A stretch of DNA of 64,000 nt, from positions 1 through 64,000 of the forward strand of contig NZ_QWJJ01000019.1 of assembly GCF_003575965.1 (NCBI RefSeq), written 5' to 3'. The translations under genes were made by a program, and so were the position numbers. The notes beneath the pieces are model-generated. The model made no database searches. It was not told the origin of the DNA and saw only the letters and a list, made by a program, of their open reading frames with translations. Of this stretch, positions 58,755-64,000 are shown piece by piece (position 1 is the first letter of the stretch; the number at the start of each line of letters is the position of its first letter). Source of the stretch: Pseudooceanicola sediminis. GTDB taxonomy: Bacteria > Pseudomonadota > Alphaproteobacteria > Rhodobacterales > Rhodobacteraceae.

Positions 58755-59666
58755 ATGAGTATCGTATCCTTGTTCAAGATCGTGGCTGCGATGCTGCTTT
58801 GGGCCGCCTGTTATCCATTGATCACTGTCGGCATCAAGCTGGCACCACACCTCAGTTTTGCAACACTGCGCGCAGTGATCGCCGGTTTGGCTCTGGTCGG
58901 TCTGGCATACCTATTGCGCCGCCCGTTGCCACGTGGCGCAGGCGTGTGGGCAGCGTTGTGCATGATGGGGATCGGTGCAACCACCCTCGGGTTTCTTGGC
59001 ATGTTTCACGCGGCCGAGTTTGTCTCGCCGGGGATTGCGACTGTCATCGCGAACACACAACCATTGCTTGCGGCCGGTCTGGCGGGCATCGTACTAGGCG
59101 AGCGATTGCAATCGGTCGGCAAGGCCGGTCTGTTCATCGGGTTTTTAGGCATCATTGTGATCGCTGCCCCGCAGTTGTTTTCGGGCGGTCAGGACAGCTA
59201 TATCCTTGGTATAGCCTATATCGTACTCGCCGCCCTGGGCGTCACGGTCAGCAATGTGATGATAAAGAAGATCGCTGGAAAAACTGACCCGCTCATGGCA
59301 ATGGGGTTGCAGCTGTTGATTGGCAGCGTTCCCCTAGCCATCATCGCTGGCATGACAGAGGACCCATTCGCGATCCAGTGGTGCTTCACCTTCATTTTTG
59401 TCTTGCTTGCGCTGGCGTTGTTCGGATCGGCGCTAGTCTATGTGCTCTGGATGTCTGTCCTCACCGTTGTGCCGCTCAATCAGGCCAACGCCTTCAGCTT
59501 TCTGGTGCCGATTTTCGGACTGACAATGGGGGTGTTGTTCTATGGTGAAGCCATCGGCTGGCTGAAAATGACAGGCATTTTTCTGGCAATCATCGGTGTG
59601 GTGCTTGTAACGCGGAATGGAGCCACGCGGGATTCGGGCGAAAAGCCGCTATCAGGTTCGATCTAG
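58755..59666 (+). CDS. EamA/DMT-family transporter
   Basis: A 303-residue drug/metabolite transporter with ten membrane helices in two EamA repeats (FKIVAAMLLWAACYPLITVGIKLAP...; ILGIAYIVLAALGVTVSNVMIKKIAG...). The typical ANTQPLLAAGLAGIVLGE motif ends repeat 1, and NAFSFLVPIFGLTMGVLFYGE is its equivalent in repeat 2. The substrate is unknown. It follows the mini-sigma by 52 bases and may share its promoter. It converges with the second ECF sigma gene. Confidence 0.88.
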   Translation: MSIVSLFKIVAAMLLWAACYPLITVGIKLAPHLSFATLRAVIAGLALVGLAYLLRRPLPRGAGVWAALCMMGIGATTLGFLGMFHAAEFVSPGIATVIANTQPLLAAGLAGIVLGERLQSVGKAGLFIGFLGIIVIAAPQLFSGGQDSYILGIAYIVLAALGVTVSNVMIKKIAGKTDPLMAMGLQLLIGSVPLAIIAGMTEDPFAIQWCFTFIFVLLALALFGSALVYVLWMSVLTVVPLNQANAFSFLVPIFGLTMGVLFYGEAIGWLKMTGIFLAIIGVVLVTRNGATRDSGEKPLSGSI

Positions 59667-59737
59667 AATTGACCGCGAGCGGGGGTAAATCGTAGACGCC
59701 GAGTTTTCCGGAGAATTAAAAGAAAGGTCCTGTGGGC

Positions 59738-60358
59738 TCATGTCACCGCGGCGTCCTCCCTGCAATTCGAATGCACCGCGGGATTTCCGCATCCCGCAGG
59801 CGGGCAGTAGCAGTCATCGCGATCCGTCTCGCAACAAATCCCGCAATGGCTTAGCAAGCTATCCTTCAGGGCACTGCGCGCGCGATGCAATCGCACCGCC
59901 AAAGTGCCGCGCGTCAGTCCCAGATCAGCGGCGACAGAGGCACGGTCGTCGTCGTTCAGGTCTATCCGCCGGATCAGATCGGCATCGGCCGGCCGCAATT
60001 CGGGGAGCAGACCCGCAGAACAGCTGCATGACCGCGACAACTGACCGGTTGCATCCTCCGCCCAGCCTTGGGGCTCGGCCGCCACGGCCTCTGCAAGATG
60101 CCGTCGCCGCGCGGCTTTGCGATAGTGATCGTTTAGTACCGAGCGCAGTATGGCATAAAGCCAGGCGTCCATCCGTTTGACATCGCGAAGCTGGTCCTTG
60201 CTGGCCAGAACCCGAATGCAGAATTCCTGCAACACATCCTCGGCTTCGGCCCGGTTGCCGAGGCGTTTCGCAAGAAAGCCAAGGAACGCTTTGCGTCCCT
60301 CAATCAATGCGGTCTCGGTCGATGGTCCGCGGTCAGTTCCTTTCATATCGTTGCACAT
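59738..60358 (-). CDS. ECF sigma factor with CorE-like cysteine domain, second copy
   Basis: A 206-residue ECF sigma factor, the same length as that at 45579. Region 2 has FLAKRLGNRAEAEDVLQEFCIRVL and MDAWLYAILRSVLNDHYRK; region 4 has DRASVAADLGLTRGTLAVRLHRARSALK. The linker CSC (C111, C113) and a longer tail with CGICC, CYC and later cysteines follow the ECF44/CorE plan. AGGAGG precedes its ATG. It lies 32 bases after lgt. Tail differences suggest a different metal or redox state from the first copy. Confidence 0.87.
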   Translation of the reverse strand: MCNDMKGTDRGPSTETALIEGRKAFLGFLAKRLGNRAEAEDVLQEFCIRVLASKDQLRDVKRMDAWLYAILRSVLNDHYRKAARRRHLAEAVAAEPQGWAEDATGQLSRSCSCSAGLLPELRPADADLIRRIDLNDDDRASVAADLGLTRGTLAVRLHRARSALKDSLLSHCGICCETDRDDCYCPPAGCGNPAVHSNCREDAAVT

Positions 60359-60390
60359 TTCAATTCCTCCTTTTCAGTGACGACGATGGG

Positions 60391-61314
60391 TCACGCGACA
60401 AAGCTGGCTTCCTGCTTGGTTGCGGTTCTCGATCGTCTCAACGCATACAGTACCAGGGCAAGCCCGATCAGGATCATTGGCGCGGAGAGCACCTGCCCCA
60501 TCGTCAGTCCCCAATCGCCAAAATGGATCGCATGGCCGACCGGATTTCCGGGGGCTACGAATTGCGTATCCGGCTGTCGAAACAATTCTACGAGACTTCT
60601 GGCAGCGCCGTATCCGACCAGGAATGTCCCGGCGAGTGCTCCCGGCATCTTTAGCCAACCGCGCCGCCAAGCGAGGTAGATCAGAACGGTGCCAAGTAGC
60701 AGGCCCTCGAGCAGCGCCTCGTAAATCTGCGAGGGATGGCGGGCGCAAAGGGAAACGACGCCGAGGCAATCCTGCGCGGCCTCACCCGGAAAGATCACTG
60801 CCCAGGGAACGTCGGTGGGGCGACCCCAGAGCTCATTGTTGATGAAGTTCGCGAGCCGCCCGAAAAGCAACCCAGGTGGGGTCGCCAGCGCGAGCAGGTC
60901 GGCGACGCTAAGCAGCGACGCCTTCTGGCGAAGACAGAAGACCAGCCCGGCGATGGCAACGCCCAGGATACCGCCATGAAAGGACATGCCTCCCTGCCAG
61001 ACTTTCGGTATCTCCAGCGGATTGGCCATGTAGTATTCCGGCTGGTAGAAGAACACGAAACCGAGGCGTCCACCGACGATCACCCCGAGGATGATCCAGG
61101 TGACAAGATCCTCGATCTGATTGCGGTCGAGTGGCGGACCGGCCCTGGACCACAGCACCGGTCGGGACACCGCCGCCACGCAGATGCGCCAGCCGATCAG
61201 CAGGCCGACGATATAGGCGAGCGCGTACCAGCGAAGCGCAAACTTGAAGCCGCCGATCTCGATCGAGAACAGCTCGGGTCCGATATCCGGAAATGGTAGG
61301 GCGGCGGTCAGCAT
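60391..61314 (-). CDS. lgt: Prolipoprotein diacylglyceryl transferase, accessory copy
   Basis: A 307-residue Lgt with seven helices. Landmarks are [16 protein letters not shown], the [14 protein letters not shown] motif, and [22 protein letters not shown] with the signature arginine region. It transfers diacylglyceryl to lipoprotein cysteines in the inner membrane. A chromosome-encoded essential lgt is expected elsewhere, so this is probably a second copy. Its position just upstream of an ECF sigma gene is unusual. Confidence 0.92.
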   Translation of the reverse strand: MLTAALPFPDIGPELFSIEIGGFKFALRWYALAYIVGLLIGWRICVAAVSRPVLWSRAGPPLDRNQIEDLVTWIILGVIVGGRLGFVFFYQPEYYMANPLEIPKVWQGGMSFHGGILGVAIAGLVFCLRQKASLLSVADLLALATPPGLLFGRLANFINNELWGRPTDVPWAVIFPGEAAQDCLGVVSLCARHPSQIYEALLEGLLLGTVLIYLAWRRGWLKMPGALAGTFLVGYGAARSLVELFRQPDTQFVAPGNPVGHAIHFGDWGLTMGQVLSAPMILIGLALVLYALRRSRTATKQEASFVA

Positions 61315-61434
61315 CGGCGAGTCCCCTTAAGCATGGGTTTGACTTGGAAACCGTCAGCAATCCCCGGCCGGCCTTTGATCTCGTAGGCTTTGCGGCGCTT
61401 GAAAGACCCGCAGGGGGCACCACCAGAGCGGCGA

Positions 61435-62133
61435 TCAATCATGGCGCACCCGATGTCTTTGCCAGTCCCTCACGGCCACGAACAGAAGGGGCGTCAGCGT
61501 CAGCGCACCCAGCCCTATGGCGGCCCAGGCAGCTCGGGATGAACTCCCGCTGACCGCCTCGTTTCCGAAATGGGCAAGAACGAAGCTCGCCGGGATGATT
61601 CCGGCGAGGGTTGCGACCGCGAACCGCCAGAAGTGCAGTCGGCTTAGCCCTGCCGCGTAGCTGACGATGTCGAAGGAAATGAATGGCAGCAACCGGCTGA
61701 CGAAGACCGTGAATGTCAGCGCGTTCTGCGACCCCAGCCAGCCCGCGTCCACCTTGTCGCCGAGCCAGCGAACGAGAACGTCGCGGCCGAGAAATCGCGC
61801 CAGCCCGAATGCGACAAGTGCGCCCAGTTCGGCTCCAGCTACGATGTAGGCGGTTCCCAACGTATGTCCGTAGGCGGCCCCGGCCGCCAGTGCGATCGGT
61901 GCGCTCGGAATTGGTGTGGCGACGATGGCGGCCGTCATGAAGGCGATGACAAGCATCGGACCCCAAGGCCCCGCAGCCTGCACCCATCCGGAGATGCGCT
62001 CACCATCAATACTTTCGATTGCATCTGCAATTGGACCGAAAAACAGGATCACAAGTACCACGACCAGGAGCGCTGCGATGGCTGCCTTGGCAGCCGGGCG
62101 GGATATCGACGAGTCTGCCATTCGCGCGCTCAT
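61435..62133 (-). CDS. TVP38/TMEM64 (DedA-like) membrane protein
   Basis: A ~232-residue membrane protein with five to six helices. The VTT-domain motif FMTAAIVATPIPSAPIALAAGAAYG is followed by GAELGALVAFGLARFLGRDVL and FVSRLLPFISFDIVSYAAGLSRLHFWRF. Family members are proposed lipid scramblases or envelope-homeostasis proteins. I take ATG 62133 (62121 is in frame). It is 31 bases after DUF302. An upstream TTGACCTTCCAG resembles the CueR boxes but lacks a -10. Confidence 0.88.
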   Translation of the reverse strand: MSARMADSSISRPAAKAAIAALLVVVLVILFFGPIADAIESIDGERISGWVQAAGPWGPMLVIAFMTAAIVATPIPSAPIALAAGAAYGHTLGTAYIVAGAELGALVAFGLARFLGRDVLVRWLGDKVDAGWLGSQNALTFTVFVSRLLPFISFDIVSYAAGLSRLHFWRFAVATLAGIIPASFVLAHFGNEAVSGSSSRAAWAAIGLGALTLTPLLFVAVRDWQRHRVRHD

Positions 62134-62164
62134 TCCTGCGGCTGGAAGGTCAAGGCATTGGCGA

Positions 62165-62551
62165 TCAAGCAGCATCAACCGCTTTACGAAGCATGTCGCG
62201 AACCTCGCCCGCGACGTCGTGCAGCTGCTGGTTGTCGATGGCCTTCATCGATTCGACCGGGTCGATGGCGCTGATCTCGGTGCCGCCACTCACCTCGCGC
62301 AGGATCACGTTGCAGGGCAGCATCGCGCCCACGCGTGGCTCGATCCCGATGGCCTTGTGCGCCATGCCGGGATTGCAGGCCCCCAAGATGCGGTAGGGCG
62401 GCATGTCGATGTCGATCTTCTTTTTCATCGTCGCCTTGACGTCGATCTCGGTAAGGACGCCGAAGCCCTTTTCGGCAAGCGCTTCGCGAATGCGCGTTTC
62501 CGCGTCGTCGATGCCGGTGCCATTCAGAATGCGGTCATAGGTGTAGGCCAT
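62165..62551 (-). CDS. DUF302 protein
   Basis: A 128-residue single-domain DUF302 protein (ETRIREALAEKGFGVLTEIDVKATMKKKIDIDMPPYRILGACNPGMAHKAI). The family is often found next to heavy-metal and copper genes, and members may bind heme or metal. AAAGGAGAT upstream fixes the start at 62551, rather than an in-frame ATG at 62572 that overlaps the tiny upstream gene. It lies in one operon with that gene and probably with TVP38. Confidence 0.9.
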   Translation of the reverse strand: MAYTYDRILNGTGIDDAETRIREALAEKGFGVLTEIDVKATMKKKIDIDMPPYRILGACNPGMAHKAIGIEPRVGAMLPCNVILREVSGGTEISAIDPVESMKAIDNQQLHDVAGEVRDMLRKAVDAA

Positions 62552-62568
62552 TCCAGATCTCCTTTCGT

Positions 62569-62664
62569 TCATTTGGACAGATATTTGACGAATGCGAGAA
62601 TCCCCAACACCACGAAGACGAGAACGAGCAGCATCCAGACACCGCCCATGCCGAAACCCATCAT
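62569..62664 (-). CDS. 31-aa single-helix membrane peptide
   Basis: GGAGG sits five bases before the first ATG. The peptide MGFGMGGVWMLLVLVFVVLGIL begins with a Met/Gly segment and continues as one membrane helix with a basic end (FVKYLSK). It lies 17 bases upstream of DUF302. Similar tiny Met/Gly-rich peptides accompany copper genes. Support is from the ribosome site, frame and context. Confidence 0.5.
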   Translation of the reverse strand: MMGFGMGGVWMLLVLVFVVLGILAFVKYLSK

Positions 62665-62693
62665 CAGAACCTCCATAAATGCGGGAAATCTGC

Positions 62694-62716
62694 GGCGCCG
62701 GCGTAACGCCGGCGCC
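62694..62716. terminator. Strong GC hairpin after the EF-hand gene
   Basis: A perfect 10-bp stem (GGCGCCGGCG / CGCCGGCGCC) with a 3-base loop lies 7 bases beyond the stop of the leftward EF-hand gene. The minus strand continues GCAGATTT, giving only a short T-run. It probably terminates or separates EF-hand transcription from the tiny peptide and DUF302. Confidence 0.55.
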
Positions 62717-62722
62717 GACCGC

Positions 62723-63298
62723 TCAGTTGTCGTCCATCATGGTACCGTTGCCCATGCGCGCGCCATCACCGGGTTGGGTCTGCATCATGCGCTCGCGCAT
62801 CGATTGCATGCGCTCCATCATGTCGGCCGGAGCCGTCATCTCCTCGGCCGTGACCGACCCGTCGCCATCGGCGTCCAGGTACTGGAACCGATCCACCATC
62901 ATCTCGCGGATCATGGCGCTGTGAAGGGTTTCGAATTCGGCAATCGAGAGCGCGCCGTCGCCGTCGCTGTCGTATTCAGTCAGTTTCGCCTGCAACTGGG
63001 CACGCATTTCCTCGGGCGTCACAGTGCCGTCGCCATCGGCATCGAACATCTGCATCATGCCACCGCCCATTGGGCCCATTCCGCCCATCATGCCACCATG
63101 CATGCGTTGCATCATGTCCATCATCCCGGTCATGCCACCCATGTCTCCCATCATGCCAGGGGCGCCCTGCAACATCATCCCGGCGCGGTCACCCGGGCCG
63201 TCTTTGGCACCGTGGCCATGATGTGAATCGGCGAATGCGGCTCCTCCGAGAGCTGTTGCGGCCAGCACAGCCGTCGCGAACAGTGTCTTGCGTGTCAT
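62723..63298 (-). CDS. Exported EF-hand protein with Met-rich segment
   Basis: A 191-residue periplasmic protein. It has a signal peptide (TRKTLFATAVLAATALGGAAFAD) and a HHGHG start to the mature part. A ~55-residue Met/Gly-rich segment (MMGDMGGMTGMMDMMQ, MMGGMGPMGGG) is suited to Cu+ binding. Three EF-hands follow: DADGDGTVTPEE, DSDGDGALSIAEF and DADGDGSVTAEE. GAGGAG precedes its ATG at 63298. It diverges from the response-regulator gene, which may control it. It could be a Ca/Cu sensor or copper scavenger. Confidence 0.85.
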   Translation of the reverse strand: MTRKTLFATAVLAATALGGAAFADSHHGHGAKDGPGDRAGMMLQGAPGMMGDMGGMTGMMDMMQRMHGGMMGGMGPMGGGMMQMFDADGDGTVTPEEMRAQLQAKLTEYDSDGDGALSIAEFETLHSAMIREMMVDRFQYLDADGDGSVTAEEMTAPADMMERMQSMRERMMQTQPGDGARMGNGTMMDDN

Positions 63299-63467
63299 GA
63301 TGATCTCCTCGTGTTTGGTTTCGACAAACGTCATATGGCAGCGATAAGTCGCGACGGAATGTGGGGAAACAATGGTTTTGTATCGCCCCGTCGCAAGCGT
63401 CGTCCTTGTTACATTTCGTGACAATTCTCTTCGGGAATCCAATGCGGTAATCGCTAAAAGGAAGAAC

Positions 63468-64000
63468 ATGACCGATCAGCCTCATATCCTTGTCGTGGAC
63501 GACCACCGCGAAATCCGGGAGTCCGTTACTCGGTATCTGGAGAAGAACGGCCTGCGGGCGACCTCCGCGCGCGATGCGGTCGACATGGACGCCAAACTCG
63601 CCAAAGGGCAGTTCGACCTGATCGTGCTGGACGTCATGATGCCCGGCGAGGACGGTTTGTCAGTCTGCCGCCGCCTTTCGGCGAAGGGTGGTGTGCCGAT
63701 CCTGATGCTGACGGCGCTCGGCGAAGAGACGGATCGGATCGTTGGGCTGGAAATCGGTGCGGACGATTACCTCGCCAAACCGTTCAATCCCAGAGAGCTG
63801 CTTGCGCGGATAAAGGCCATCCTGCGGCGCTCGTCCACGCCGGAGATCTACGCCGGCAAACTGTCCGGGCACCGCATCGGATTCGCAGAGTGGGTCCTCG
63901 ATACCGACAGCCGGGTGCTGACGAACGAAAGCGGCGCGCAGGTCGATCTCACGGGATCCGAACTGAAGCTTCTCGTCGCATTTCTTGAGCGGCCCCGTTT
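63468..64000 (+). CDS. OmpR-family response regulator, 3' truncated by window edge
   Basis: The receiver domain is complete: ILVVDDHREIRE (acidic pocket), phosphoacceptor in IVLDVMMPGEDG, conserved threonine in MLTALG and lysine in YLAKPFNP. Residues from ~135 begin an OmpR-type winged helix (LDTDSRVLTNESGAQVDLTGSELKLLVAFLE), and the frame is open at base 64000. A sensor kinase presumably follows outside. Divergence from a Met-rich exported protein suggests metal or envelope stress control. Confidence 0.92.
   Translation, partial: MTDQPHILVVDDHREIRESVTRYLEKNGLRATSARDAVDMDAKLAKGQFDLIVLDVMMPGEDGLSVCRRLSAKGGVPILMLTALGEETDRIVGLEIGADDYLAKPFNPRELLARIKAILRRSSTPEIYAGKLSGHRIGFAEWVLDTDSRVLTNESGAQVDLTGSELKLLVAFLERPR

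Noticed and set aside
62120-62152. TTGACCTTCCAG on the minus strand before TVP38, like the CueR boxes
   Set aside because: The second half-site is incomplete and no -10 lies 19 bases downstream; the start codon falls inside the element.
61916-63226. A 436-codon + strand frame rich in His and Ala
   Set aside because: It is opposite TVP38, DUF302 and EF-hand genes; the His-rich text is the reverse complement of Met-rich and acidic codons.
63394-63420. TGTAACA on the minus strand upstream of the EF-hand gene
   Set aside because: The -35-like half is good, but 14 bases later the sequence is GACGG rather than CGTC, so it does not meet the rule shared by the six accepted sites.

Overview
The window looks like accessory DNA, a large plasmid or integrative element, of an alphaproteobacterium close to the Rhodobacteraceae. 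It is GC-rich. Its first third carries the helicase-methyltransferase / Toprim primase / SLOG set common on roseobacter plasmids. A VirC/VirD-type mobilisation block follows, and the Fnr, CueR and LexA-type sites seen are of alphaproteobacterial style. No replication initiator, integrase, tRNA, rRNA, insertion sequence or CRISPR array was seen. Family names come from recognition of motifs and sequence style; no database search was run.

Part A (1-14.9 kb) is plasmid housekeeping and conflict genes. It holds a row of small conserved plasmid proteins, a Xre/RES toxin-antitoxin pair under a palindromic operator (2.0-3.2 kb), a 1456-residue DNA methyltransferase/Strawberry-notch helicase resembling phage P1 DarB, a Toprim primase-like protein, a DUF2493 (SLOG) protein and a WGR protein. 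Then comes a three-gene module (unknown 444-residue protein, Xre antitoxin, RES toxin) behind a promoter whose spacer is exactly one arm of a 17-bp inverted repeat, followed by a self-inhibited Fic protein. Part B (15.0-21.8 kb) is a DNA-transfer module: VirC2-like and VirC1-like genes diverge from MobC, a VirD2-type relaxase and VirD4, with a likely oriT between them. No T4SS channel genes are in view.

Part C (22-64 kb) is a metal- and energy-stress island. A Crp/Fnr regulator and a multicopper oxidase come first. An operon then runs leftward from a TGATnnnnATCA box (DUF2933, methyltransferase, cytochrome c, dehydrogenase, UbiB-like kinase fused to a hydrolase domain, permease). Beyond it is a tightly coupled leftward operon: DUF5676, beta-CASP RNase, AMP-phosphorylase-like enzyme, PRPP synthetase, Cu+-ATPase, divergent phosphoketolase. 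A second DUF5676-led operon encodes a DUF3141 PHA-synthase-like protein, DUF2933, acetate kinase, phosphotransacetylase and FabI. Nearby are a CBS-BON/Rieske operon, NhaA and cyclopropane-fatty-acid synthase, a patatin/cytochrome c operon, lgt, TVP38, DUF302, an EF-hand protein and a truncated response regulator.

The strongest signal for an undescribed system is regulatory. Two ECF sigma factors have the cysteine layout of copper-responsive CorE (ECF44) factors, and two ~100-residue proteins look like the same sigma factors without region 2. Six sites of the form TGTAA(C/T)G-N14-(A/G)CGTC lie just upstream of genes between 42.8 and 58.4 kb. They head the genes for two small CC(C)G cysteine peptides, CBS/Rieske, the DUF5676-DUF3141-ack-pta-fabI operon, cfa, and one mini-sigma. 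Together with two CueR-type promoters and three Fnr-type boxes, this suggests a metal/oxygen-sensing regulon controlling a module that could convert RNA or AMP, through pentose phosphate and acetyl phosphate, into ATP.
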